Assembly (NCBI GenBank): GCA_003993805.1
Contig: RSEF01000002.1
Span: forward strand, 7,444,238-7,508,237
Direction: 5' to 3'
Origin: Himantopus leucocephalus
Taxonomy: Eukaryota > Chordata > Aves > Charadriiformes > Recurvirostridae
DNA length: 64,000 nt
The first letter of the stretch is position 1; each line of letters begins with the position of its first letter. Position numbers and translations under genes: made by a program. Under the pieces are notes generated by a model. The model had not been told where the DNA came from and did no database searches. It worked only from the letters and a program-made list of their open reading frames with translations. This document shows positions 50,699 to 63,206 of this stretch, in pieces.

Positions 50699-50719
50699 AA
50701 AAAAAAAAAAAAAAAAAAN
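50699..50719. repeat. Poly-A run ending in an N
   Basis: About 21 A followed by an ambiguous base at 50720. Length is uncertain. Confidence 0.85.
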
Positions 50720-51800
50720 TGAATTTGAGGTAGAAACCCCAAACAACAAGCTGGAGCATATCCTTCTGCATCTATGGTTGATATCGTCCCACAGAGCATC
50801 AGCACAGATGTCTCAAGGCAGCTTGAGCTCACCGAGTGTCACCAGATCTTGTCCAGTAACACAATGCAAACAGTGGTATCAATGGAAAAGCATAGGTTGC
50901 ATCAGATTAAAAAGCATTTCTGAAAAAAAATATTTTAAATGAAAAATATCAGTCTTCAAATCTCGTGTTACCTCTAGAAATCTCAGATTGCCTTACTCAC
51001 TTCTTCACCTTCCCACTATTGTACCTGGTTTTGAAGTAGCATGGCATGTGGTGCTTTCTTATAGAAACACTGCACACAAGACAGGAGTCTCATGACCTCT
51101 GTCCATTTTACACAACTACTAAGTGGTGATATGGGTAAACTCTTTTGCGTAACTGCAACCATAATGTAGTACTGCTTACCAGAAGCGGAAATAAAGGGGT
51201 GAGCAAATTAATTCAGAAAGGACTAAAAACTAATATAGGTAAATAGATCACAAGCTGAAAAGATGATGCAAGAAGAGAAGAGGTAGAAAACAGGTAATAC
51301 TTAAACACAGACGGGCCATCAGAAAATGACTCATTGCTAATGACATGCGTTGTTAGCTGCTAGCACAGGCAGGACAAAACTGTTTTCAATAGCGCATGAT
51401 GGAAATCCACTGAGAATACAAATTCTGACATATTTTCTTTCAAGTAATCAAAATATCCCTACCCTTTTCTAGCAGATATACTTTTAAATACACTCTTTAA
51501 GAATAAAATCTGGAATGCCAGGTGACACCATTTCTGAAAAAAAACCCAACCCTATAGCAAGGAAGTAATAATTTATTTAGTATATGTGGAATCACACAGA
51601 TTAACAGATAAAGCAAGTATCAGGTGACAGAGGGAATAAGGAACACAGCCAATGAAACAGAGATTTAGTAAACTATTTTCTTTCAAGAAATAATACAGGA
51701 AAACACCTTCTACAAAATAAAGGTTATTACACATAATTCACTGGGTGAAAGCAACGGGTACAACATAAATAATGGACATGACCATCAGAAGGGATGCTCA

Positions 51801-51890
51801 TAGAACAAGATCACAGAGTAACTCAGGTTGGAAAACACCTTGAAGGTCGGCTAGCCCAACCTCCTGGTCAAAGCAGGTCATGCAGAGTCA
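51801..51890 (-). mobile_element. CR1 LINE 3' tail fragment
   Basis: Plus strand reads 'gatcacagagtaactcaggt', 'tggaaaacaccttgaaggtc' and 'gcccaacctcctggtcaaag', the reverse of a CR1 3' end of the type with 'ctcaggttgg'. Diverged, about 90 bp. Confidence 0.9.
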
Positions 51891-52501
51891 GTTCCCCAAA
51901 TGGTTTGCAAATATTTTTGAAGTTCAATTCATTGTTTACATAGCTGTGTAATTTTACAGTGCTGAAATCTGACAGTAGGACCCTATTCGAAATAACTTGT
52001 TCCCCAAACAAACCAAGTACAGACAACAAAGATCAGGGCATAAAGGCGAGATCCAGATGGCCTAAGTCGCATCTACACCCCTTCGTCTAGTATTTTCTAT
52101 GAGATGGCTTTAAGGAACTCCCTGCGCAGGCCTTAGTCCTTCTGCACTGAATTTCAGAGGTACCTAGTTCTCTCTTCTGACTAAGCGTAAAGACTTCAGC
52201 AGAATTTGAGTACACTTCCTCCTATACATTAGTAAGCTCCTTTAGAGTAGTAAAATAAGTATCATTATTTTTTTAAAGCTTTGAAATAAAACAATTCAGC
52301 TAGAAACTGGACCATCACAATACTGCTGAAAAGGAAACCTAGGTGGCATGACTACAGGAGCTAGAATTCGGTCTCTGCCCTGTCCCCGAGGCCCATTACT
52401 AACAGCTGTTAGGGAATATGCTCCCACACCACATGACGTGGTCACATCCATGCAGCTGTATATTCCCCAGGTTCATACTGAGGGCCACGTATTTGGTGTC
52501 C

Positions 52502-52536
52502 AAAAAAAGAAAAAAAAAAAAAAAAAAAAAAAAAAA
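52502..52536. repeat. Poly-A run
   Basis: Seven A, one G, then 27 A. No poly(A) signal or recognisable retrocopy was seen just upstream, so this is listed only as a simple repeat. Confidence 0.85.
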
Positions 52537-55500
52537 CAACAGAAAAACTCAACAACTTTAATAGCAACCTTTAAAGTCTTTAGATAAAAGCCAGCTAGCA
52601 AACATCTCTCTCAATACTTCCCCAAATTCTAGTTAAACAAGGAAAACAGTGCACCTTAGAAGACACAGGATAGCTGAGAGCCTTCAACTCAACAAGTTTA
52701 TACATGTCCAAGGCAGTCACGACTTCACTTTTTTGAAGTGTGAGCATGTTAACAAAGTATAGACAAGAAACTCTCATTGGTCTAAAAAAGCCTTCAAAAT
52801 AACGTGGTCAAGCTAACTATTTAAAAACAGGTTCTTTTTGCCTATCAAGACAGTCTAAAGCAGCTAAAATGAAAAAAGACATATTAATTGAAAAAGCAAA
52901 CTGAAAATATTCCTAAAACAATATAATGTAACTAAATATTGCTTAAATAAATAAATAACATTAAGTTATCAATTAAAAAATCCCACTGACAGTGTCTGAT
53001 TAATGAGCTTTGAGACCAAGATTTTCTGCTTGTCCATAAAGTAGGTACGCAATCAACAGTACCTTCTCTGTTCTGTTCTACCAGCGTATCCTTATCTGAG
53101 AAGACCACATGTAGAGCACACAAAATATGTGAGTCAGTTTACCAAGTTTTTGTATTTATTCTTTACCAACAAACACGTTTGAAACAGAAATGATTGCATC
53201 TCCAAGCTGTACACAGCACAAGATAGGACAAAGAATACTCTCTCATTCCGTTACAAACAGAGGCGGCAGAATAGCCAGCCATGAGCCAACCCTTACTGCC
53301 ACATGAAAGACCTCAGGGAAATCATTTCTTTAAATAATCTCACTTACAGATCATTTATTTACCGAGTTCAACACACCCCGCCTTCCCCCCATTTCTGGGC
53401 CCAGTTCTCTCCTAAAGCGTTTCTGGAAGACACAGGCAGAAAAATAAATTAGAATTCCCGCTGAATCGGTTTTGCACTTTCCTTTGTATAAATCTCTAGC
53501 AGGGTGCCTGATGCAAGGTTAATTATGCAAAACATGATCCAGGAAAAATTGTGTGTCAGAAGACTGAAGTAGCACTGAAAGCCAGTGTTTCCCAGAGCCT
53601 TACGGCTTGTACATCCCATCTCCTCTGCTCCCTCTAGAGCAATTCTGCTGTGAGCTGTTCTTCCTAAACTCGCATCCCTATGGGTTAGAGAACATTAACT
53701 GTGGCACAGTGTTTGCCCAGGAGGCTGAAAGTAAAACTGATGAGAATTCTATCAGTTTCATTGAATTCCTCCTCAAAAAAAACCCCAACCAAACAAACAA
53801 AAAACCCAACAAAAAACTACCGGTTATAGTTATACTAGTAAATTAAATGTAGTTGGTGATGTTGGCCTTGAAGCCGACTAGCACAGAAGAGCCTACATCC
53901 ACGCTACCTAATTCTCAAATTCCCAAACAAAGCAGCCACACGTGAGCTCCACTGGGAACAGTGCGTGGCCCGCACAAACCCCTGGGCCAGCCCTGAGAAC
54001 CATCTGGAAGAGTGCCGGCAGGCCCAGGTCGAACCTGTACGAGCAAGCGCTGCAGTGATCTGACAGCAGGGATGATGGCGTCCAGTGACACCACACACTC
54101 CCTGTTGTTTTTTCCACGAGCAGAGACACGGCCACTGTGAAGAAGCCGAGTGCTTCAGGTGCCAGAACAGTATTGCTAGCTACAACCAGGCCACTAGTCA
54201 ATACAAAACACAAGCACAGCCAAGAATTAGCCCAATTTATAATAGTGAAATTTACAGAAATTGAAATGAAATCTCTTTATTTGGAGTTTTATTTCAAAGT
54301 TCCCTTTTCCGAGCCTTTCTTCACAATGCAAAGCGTCTGGCCCATTTCTAAGTGAAGTTCTAGTCTCGTGCAGTTCAGTGGGCAATGGTAAGAAAAAAAC
54401 ACTATACTCACTTGCTTTTATTACAAGGAGGGGGAAAAAAAGACAGAGGAGAAGGAAAAAAGTGGAAGCAGAAACAAAAACATAAGCAACAGAGAATGGG
54501 AACCAGGGAATAAGGAACTGGAAAGGCCGTGAGAGAAAAACTTCCACTGACCAGAGGAGGGGAAGATGGTAAACCTTTTGAAGTAACTAACAGAGCTCTC
54601 AGAGCACGTGTCTTGAGGGTAAGAGGAGGCCTTCATCATCCAGACGTCTAATGGAAAACCAAAATAACAGAACAAACAGCCTAACATGTTTGTGAAAATG
54701 TTGAGGACAACTGTTTCACAAAGTTGAGAATGCCAGAAGAGCAGTTACTTCACACTTCACTCTATTAGGGCAGGCTCCATTTTAAACATCTCAATGTGTA
54801 CAGTGATTTGGCTGGAAGTGGTAACGAGAAGCATTCACTGTGCCAAGGAAGGGGAAAAAATGAGCGCAGTAGAAAAAGGAGAACAAATCTTTATCTTCAA
54901 TTAACTGAAATAAGAAAAGCAAATTTCAACAAACTTTGAACTTGTTGCTAGAATCTCTTGAGAATGCGATTTAAAGGAGGACTGGCAGCTATTGTACTGG
55001 AATACGCACAAAGACAAAGTATTGCAATGCAGGGGAAAGATAGGAAATGTAGTATGAACAATACGGGCTGCATCAAAAGCAGCCAGTAATAAGGGTCTGA
55101 AACTAGAAAGAGTCATATTAGGAATGGAAACAAGGGCATTTTAATGAATATAAAGGAACTGCATAAACTGTCAGGGATAAAAATCAGAAGAGATAAAAGC
55201 ACAGCATGCGTTATTACCACTGTGCAATATAAAAGGCAAACAAAGTTTCAGAAATATTTTAGAAGTAAGAATAAAAACACAAAAGTCAGTACATAACCAT
55301 GTTACAGAAGAACAAACGGATAACAAAACAGAATCAAATGCCGTTTTCTGTATTTCAGCCTTCATAAAATAGATTTACTGTAGCTAATGCTAAAAACTGA
55401 TTTTGCTAGTAGGCTAAATAGTCAGGGAAATTCAAATCAGCAGGACTGGAAGAAATTCACACTGTTATTTCAGAAACAAATAGAAGTCACCTCTAAACTA

Positions 55501-58500
55501 TGAGTGATCATCTTCCATAATACAGTCCTGGTCAAATTGCCCTAAGACAACATCAGCAACAATGAACTAGAGCACTCAAAGGGTATTTATTTGAGAATTA
55601 TTTTCAATCAAGGTGGGAGAACGTTGCAAGAAAGTTGCTTCCTCCAGGACCTGCATGAGGAAATTCACACACATAGAAAAGCTGCATATGACCCTTGGCT
55701 GAGGCAGGGGTTATAAACATTTTAGAGGACAAGATCTTAATAAAAGTCATTCTGATAAATTGAAAAGTGGTTCATACCAACCAAGTGAAACTTAATAAAG
55801 ACTAGCAAACTTTTGAAGGATAAATCAGGTAAGTCAACATTGTGATGCTATAGAGATTAAGCTTGTTCAGTGCAGAAAAAAGGAGACAATCTCCTAATAA
55901 ATAAAAGTTTATTATAAAAATTGTTCTCCGTATCAGCTGTGCAGTCTTAACTGTCAGTAGTACAAGGCAAAACCTGCTTGATCAGCAGTGAAGAATACTC
56001 ATTTTATACTACAGAAAATTAGTTACTGAAACCAATTGCCTAGAGATGCAGTGAAATTGCATTCACCAAATACTTTAAAAACAAGTTGGAGAAACATTTG
56101 TCAGAAATGGTACAGATACACAGAAGGTACAGAAGGATGAGCAAGATCACCCTGAAGTCTTTTTTGGCCATACAGTTCCATTATCTGTGGCGATATAGCA
56201 AAACTAAATATTCATTTTATTTAAAAGAATTTTATTGCACTTCTAAGGTCCACACTTCATAAAAAAAAACAAACCCTAAATAATTCACATTTTGTATTTA
56301 TGAAATGGTTTACTAGTAAAATCTCCCCAATTTTAATACAGCATAGCCCCCCCCTTTATTAATAACAATATGGAGCTATCCTATCATGTTTTCTTGAGAA
56401 AACTTTCACTAAGAACACTGCAGACAGTCTTGACTGCCAGACAAAGAAGGGTAGACACCATTATCAGAACCGCCTGGGTTCCACAGACCCTGGGATGTTC
56501 CAGAAGTCATTCTGGATTAGCTGAGGCTTCCAGACAGTACTCTCCAACAGTCACGTAAGATGCTGGTAACGTCTAGCGGCAGAGACTGGACATTTGGACC
56601 ACATCTTTGCTACTAAAAATTTCTTTTATCTTACTGTGCCATACAAGTGATTCAACTGCACATGCTCCAAGGAATACAAAAATATAATAGGCAAAATAAA
56701 AAATTGGTAATTTTTCCTAAAGCTGATTTTTTCTGATAGCCTAATTAAAACTATTTTTTGCAAGAATTTATTGTCAGTAATGAGGCAGCAGAAAAGCAAA
56801 AAGGACTCCTTTTTTTCTCCCCCCTGCCCAAAGCCAAAAGTCGGGGGGGGGAACATCCTAGTATAACAGGGTTTCCAGAAGTTTCTTCAAGAAAAGCAAT
56901 TAGAATGTTGATAAATAAAGCACTGAAAATTAGTAATTATATATTTATATTGGAATGGCTGGCAATAGGGTGTGGTGCATGTGCGATTTAATAAAAATAC
57001 TTCCAAAAATGTGAAAGGAAGAATGTTCTGAAAGAAAAAAGAGGTAGTGTTATTTTATTATAATGCCTAGATATTGATACACTTGTAGGCAGGAGCTTTC
57101 AGAATACCAGGAACGACTGTTAACCTAAAACATACTACTTATACTATTATTTTAGGGTACTTGGAATATTCAATTTACAAATAATTCTGAGGATCAAAGT
57201 GAGAACCAAAGTTCCTTATTTAATCAGTGCCAATGTTTGGGGCAAGAATCAGTTAGATGAGAACAACTCATCTGTCTACATGCTGTGAAGAACCCTCTCA
57301 ACAGCATTTTTTTTTTTTTTTTTGGAACATCCAACCAACCAGCATATATAACATGACTATAGGCTGTAAAAATTTCTCACAGTCTCCTGTAAGAAATCCC
57401 ATACTGAAGAACTCAAAGGAGTCAGCGAAAAACCCAAACACCCTCAAATTTCAGACAACCAAGGCTATAGCTTCATAGATACTACTTCAAACTGGCAGCG
57501 CTACCGAAAGACGTAGCTCTGTCTCCCCGCAGCCTGGCCGCTTGCTCTGGCCTCCTCCCTCATGCTATCACAAACACATTTCTTTGCCAGGTTAGTTTTA
57601 ACCCAGATCAGTTTCCTAATGCAGTTCACCACATGGCTACACGAACGCCTGGGTCACACAAGGGAGAGAACAAACAGCTGGTAGCGGAGGGAGGGCAGCA
57701 GCACTGATGCTTCTTCTCGCTGCCAGAACTAGCTTGAGATTTATGGTGTTTGAGCAAAATAACCACCTGATGCACCCCATACACTCACTGCCTATGTTTC
57801 TCCGAGTAATAAATATTCCAGATTTTAAGGGTTTTTTCCTACTTCATCTTATTTTCTTTCGAAAGCACCAATGCTACTAGAAGAACTTAATGCAGTTCTT
57901 GAAGCCTTATTTTGACTAACACATCTGATAAACTCAGGAATGGCATGAATGGGAATGTTTTGTGCCATCCTTCTATTAAAAAACAGTAAAAAAGAAAGCA
58001 AAAAATGCAGAATTCAATGCAAGTAACTAGCAAACACTTTGCTACAGTGAAATCTTCCTTATCTGTGTATTTCCAAACTAGATGAATCATGCAGATTGCA
58101 TGAATTGATTATCAATAATTAAACATAGAAAGGACAAAAGCTTTCAGTATTTTTTGAAATTGTTAGTCGCTTCATTGTTTACCATTTCATAACACTTTAG
58201 TGTATCTATGACAACATTTCTTAAAAAGTTAAATCCACAGCATCAGTGTATAGTAACATAAGGGAGTGATCATTAATGGCAGATGAGGAAATTGTCTTTT
58301 CCCTGGTTATAGATGACCCTGCTACCCCTCCAACACTGTTGTGGGACTGCTGGGCTGAGGAGGAAAAAAACCAACTCTGGCCTGAGAAAGGCAGAGCTTA
58401 CCTATTCTCAGCAAGCCAACTGCCTTGAAAAACCATTTCTCAACTCAAATGACGACAAAGAATAGAAATGGCCATTTCCAATTACTTATCTTATGAAAGA

Positions 58501-60647
58501 ACAATGACAAGAAGTTAGTAGGAGTTCAGCACGCTAACAAGAAAAAAAAAAGAATATCCACAAGCAAAGCCAAGAAAATGGAAGTGTTTTATTGTTTTTA
58601 ACTGGGAAAAGTCTCCTGTGTCATTGAATACAGGATGAAAAGATATCTGGTGTGTCGATGGCTCAGAGAGTAGAAACCAAGAGACTGGATTGGATTCTTA
58701 TTCCTACTTCTGCAAAGACATGCCTTATGACCAATACACCTAGTATGCTGAGATTTCACAGACTGTCATCATACTTGGTCTGTCACGATACTGCCTGATA
58801 GCTCTTGGAGGTCCTCTCATGACAACTGCTACAGAAGTTCAATGGATCTCCAAATACAAACATTAACAAACTGACAACTGCAATGCCAAATAAAGAAAAA
58901 GAAATTGGAGAATTCATCTGCAAGTGCAGTGTTTCAAATTGTGAGAACTGTAGGCTAACGTTATAGAAAAATATCTATTTTCAACATTAAGCCTAATCTC
59001 ACTGACCCATAAGACACAACTGAAGACACCACGTTAATCAACATTTCAACAACTTTGATAATGTGGCAAAACAATTCTGTAAAACCCACTCTGTGTAACA
59101 ACTTTCATGGTCACCCATCGCATAAATCCTATCAAGAACTGAAAATCAAAAGATTAATACAGAGATCATTTACTGGAGATCATTTACCTCCTGAGCAAAA
59201 TAGTACTGTGAGCGGTTTCAACCAGGCTGTTATGCCAGAACTGCACAGGACAGCTGGGGAATTGCTTGGCAGTACGACTATGATGGGGGAAGGAACGCAG
59301 CATGGGCTGCCGAAGAAAATGGCACGAAGTTCCCATGGGACCCTGCCGCACGTAGCTCGCTCCTCTCCTACAATGGACTAGGAAGGCCTTCAAAGACCCA
59401 GTGTCACGTCCTGACTACGAAACCTACTCCCGTGCCTCACCTCTTCACGCTGTGTGATCCAGTGTGTACCTTCTGGCTTTCGGCCAAGCACTTGGATAGG
59501 TGGCTCAGACAGGCAGAAGTATAGGCCACTGTTTGCTTTAATACCTTAACCCTTAGCCGTACAATAGTTGTACAAAGCCCATCCATCAAAAGACTTCCAT
59601 CTTGCCAGGTAGTAATGACTTTCCCTAACTGTGAACACATATTTAGGAACGTTTTTATTGTATAACACAATATAAATCTTACATTTGAAAATGTTAAATT
59701 TTGAAGCGAGAAAAGGGTAGGCAAGTAAAGAAAAAAGTATCACATAGAAGGTGTGTGACAAACTAAAGGAACACAGCTGAGCTATAGAGTCTATCCAACA
59801 CGTTAAGGTTCTTTTGAAATGAGTGTGATATCTTTAAATATTGGCCTACCCTAATGCAAATGCAGCTAAAGTAATGAGAAAAAATCTTAAATAATCATTT
59901 CCTGGCAAAAATACTATGCTTACGTGTCCTCAAAACTATCTGCATGTGTGAAACCTATGGCCTTTGAAAACCTACTGCAGCTTACATTGGCCAAAGTAAT
60001 GAAAAACTAGGACAAAAATTAACACATAGGTAATTAAAAATAAACACACAAAAAGTTTTCCACAAATTTCATGCTTTTTGAAATCATTATCCTGTTTTAA
60101 ACTACACACATCTGCAAAAATAATCTGTAATATTTATCAGTCTGATGGATGCTGAAAATAAAATTTAAAATGAGCTTAGATACTGACTTACAAAGTAACT
60201 GTCATCATGATCACAATTATTAAGACTTCTGTTACTAAATTTTTGCTAAGAAGATACATCTGTTTGTGCTGCTTATAACCTGTATAGGTTAAGAAAGCTC
60301 TATTACTTAAAATAGATTACAAAAATGTTTACTGCACCTGTACAATACTATTCTGATACATTTTCATGAGTAACCAGCTGTTCATAAAATGACAATATAG
60401 TTAAAACGGAACCAATACTCTTCCCCCGCAACTTCTTTTTGATCACATTCCTATCCTTCAGGTCCGTAGCCTGCAAGTTGAGGTATAACCAAGTACCGGA
60501 GTTAACTTTCCAAGATTTCAGGCCCTATGATGAGATGGCCCCTAATTATTTCCATTTTTCCTATACAATACCAGCAAGACTTCTTTTTTAACTATGCACC
60601 TGAAAGTTTCTTTCTCCTACATCACTCTGTATCTTCAGTAATGCAAC

Positions 60648-60653
60648 TTTATT
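60648..60653 (-). terminator. Candidate poly(A) signal for the minus-strand gene
   Basis: TTTATT on the plus strand gives AATAAA on the minus strand, about 950 nt downstream of the stop codon of the candidate gene ending at 61598. It is the first canonical hexamer I noticed on that strand after the stop. Hexamers are common in AT-rich DNA, so this is only suggestive. Confidence 0.3.
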
Positions 60654-61597
60654 CTCTTTTTTTTGGCTTTCATAAGTGCAATCTCATCACCTGTTAAATT
60701 CATTTGAAAGCTGATACTACAAAAATATTTTCGTCTTTCATTGCTCTGATTGTCGTTCTTTGTGTTCTTCCTTCTTCCTCACGAACCGTATCATGAACGA
60801 CCTACTTGCTCTCAATTTCAAGGCTCTGCATGGCCTATTCCAGCTCTACCTCTTAAATTTGAACCACTACTCTATACAGATACCCAGTTGTCAAAATGTA
60901 AGGAAGAAAATACCAGTGTGTAGCACTTTAGGGAGGAAACAAGCTATCTGTGAAAATCCTCAGGGTGACAATGCCACCCTCCTTTAAATATATCCTCCAA
61001 GTCTGATGCCTATGAATCATTCACCGATGCTGAGATAGCCAGGGTACTTGAACTTCTGCATGCTCTTTTTCTCAGAGCATTCTCACAGCTCCCTTGTGCT
61101 TTCCCATTTCTTACATTTACATGCTGTCTTATCTTTACATTTAAATTAAGAAATTGTTTGTGGAGGAGCAACCTTTGCTTATGCATTTGTACTGTACGTA
61201 GTATAACAGTGCCCTGGCCTCTAGGCACAATTACAATATAAATAATAAAAATGAACTGTTCACCTAAGATTAAGTCTCCTGACAATGCTATTCATGAAGC
61301 TATACCCTTCAAACAATGATAAAAAGCTGTTCTAGCATCATGCTCTACTATCAGTAACTCTCCAGGTACTGACGCCACAAAGAAAGTGATTCCCAGTTCA
61401 CCATCTATAGAACACCTCAACTGTTCCCTATACATATCTGTGCCCACAGTACCACTGGAACTTTTACCGATAACCAGGTAAAATACAGCATGACAGAGAC
61501 TTGCACACAGCTGTCCTACTGAAGAACCCTGTGCTCCTTTAACGTAAGCCTACTTCTGGGAAGGGTTGAGAATCCTTGGGATCTCACAGAAACAGAT

Positions 61598-61952
61598 TCA
61601 AGGCAGTTTTCCATCTGTCTGCTTAAACTCATCAAATTTGCTTAAAAACATGGCCTTCAAGAAGGTAAAATACCAACCTACAGCATTCTCCAATATGGCA
61701 TTGTTCTTTAATGGAGGCATCCATAGCTGAGGAATTACTCTATTTTGGCTTTGCTGGTTTAATGCAGGGCTCTTTGTTTTATCATTACTTAGACTGCACT
61801 TAGACTGAACATTCAGTGGAACATTTCCTATAATGGGATAAAGCGGTTGAACAATTTGACTGGCTAATAGTGATTTAGACATGTGATTACAGTACAGAAA
61901 ATGGTCTGACATATGCTCTTTTATCTGGTTTACATGAGGCACATTAATCCAA
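61598..61952 (-). CDS. Unrecognised minus-strand gene, candidate last coding exon
   Basis: Reading on the minus strand, a long C/T tract ending TTTCCAG (intron side 61953 onward) gives a strong acceptor, with a plausible branch site (ATGAC) about 40-50 nt upstream. The exon is open for 117 codons and ends in TGA at 61600-61598. The phase (one base, then TGG ATT AAT) exactly completes the AG left by the donor at 63207. It starts SWINVPHVNQIKEHMSDHFL and ends FDEFKQTDGKLP. The composition looks like an ordinary protein, with mixed polar and hydrophobic residues, several Cys/His and one VGWYFTFLKAMF hydrophobic patch. There is no signal peptide, known motif or family I can name. An internal ATG gives an alternative start. 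It lies antisense within KMT2C intron 1. A spliced lncRNA with a chance ORF is the main alternative. Confidence 0.45.
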
Positions 61953-63206
61953 CTGGAAAGCACAGAAGTGAAAAGGAAGACAGGACCAAGCAGTCATATG
62001 GGGGAAAAAAAAAAAAAGAGAAAATATTTTTACTTATTTTATTTCTGCATTTGCTTACCTAACTGTAATCAGTATTTTGTAAATTGCAAAACTTACAAAA
62101 TAAAACCATTTTCTCCACAAAATGGATGCAACTAAAAAATATCAGTCTACATCTACTATGTGAGAGTTAGAAAAATCCCAATTTGTAATGAAATCTTAGT
62201 TTGAAAAGCATTTATGACTTATGTCGTAAGGCCTTTACCAACATGACAGGTTTTCCATAAAGATAGGGAAGGACACCAGCCACGCTTGGCACCAAAATCA
62301 TAAGATGAAGAAAAAGAGTATTGATTAATTTTAATTTTTGTCTCAGCTAATTTCATTTCTGGCTCTTACACAAACGCTTATAATCATGTCAGCATATGTA
62401 CATATTTTTCCAGGAAAATTTAATTTCCTCCTAAAACTAGTCAACAATATTCTTGTGACACCAAAAACCTAACTGGAAAAAAGGTATCACCTTTAGGAAT
62501 CCCTCATTAGCACCTGCTTTTCATCAAGAGCCGTACAACCACCTCAGGCTGGCCCCCAAGATATGCCAATTTTCACAAATAACACTATTTTGCTTTTTGT
62601 GCAGACTGGTATATTTCAGTTGTATTTGCATTTTTCTTCTTAAAACTTCTTCTAAAATAAAGTATTCAGTGGTTTCCTATACAAAGTTTGGATTCTATGT
62701 GTAGAAATAAAACCCAAGTTTGTGAAACGAAGAGTAAAGCAGATGAAGCTAAGAACTTCACTGGGTGTATGTTTGCCAACTACTTTCAACTATCACTATA
62801 TGAAAATTTGTATCAAGCGAGTACGTAAGATAGTTAAAAGAGGGAGCTGCAAACAACGCACCTCCACCAAAAACAGGGGATGAACGTTAAAATCTTTGAA
62901 GGGAAACTTTCATCAACGACGACAACAACAACAAAGAAATCCATATATCCCAAACTAATGATAGTTCCGTCCTGGAGTATTTATGCAACACGTATTTGTA
63001 AAAACAAATTATACTAGAGGAAAGCCCAGCCTTTGCGTGCGTTTAGGTCCAGCCCTGCTGAGCCCCTTGCTGGTGTTTTGGACTTCCACCGTGACACCAT
63101 GGTTGGACTCCATGACCTCAAAGGTCTTTTCCAACCTAAGCGGTTCTGATTCAGAAGCCGAGTGTGAGGCCCGGGCTGGGCGTTTAGCGAAGCGCCCGCC
63201 ACTCAC
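61953..63206 (-). other. Predicted intron of the minus-strand candidate gene
   Basis: It runs from the GTGAGT donor to the TTTCCAG acceptor, 1254 bp, AT-rich except near the CpG island. It contains a CR1 tail at its 5' end (63095-63152 on the plus strand). A further small exon inside it cannot be excluded. Confidence 0.4.
63095..63152 (+). mobile_element. CR1 LINE 3' tail fragment
   Basis: 'ccatggttggactccatgac' followed by 'ttttccaacctaagcggttc' and 'tgattc' is a short CR1 3' end. Sequence to the left (about 63040-63094) may be more of the same element. Confidence 0.85.

Larger units (their letters stand above)
47461..61597 (+). other. KMT2C: KMT2C intron 1 body
   Basis: AT-rich intronic sequence with CR1 tails and A-runs (listed separately). 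The next KMT2C exon, which should begin with PRSRGK-like residues, was not found, so intron 1 extends past the window. Short ORFs such as 59055-59381 have no recognisable features. The part at about 60.6-61.6 kb may be 3' UTR of the minus-strand candidate gene. Confidence 0.7.

Noticed and set aside
52320..52540. Sequence ending in a long poly-A run, suspected retrocopy
   Set aside because: No poly(A) signal upstream of the A-run, no target-site duplication recognised and no known parent sequence.
59055..59381. 108-codon plus-strand ORF inside KMT2C intron 1
   Set aside because: Not part of KMT2C, no acceptor/donor pair and no recognisable similarity.
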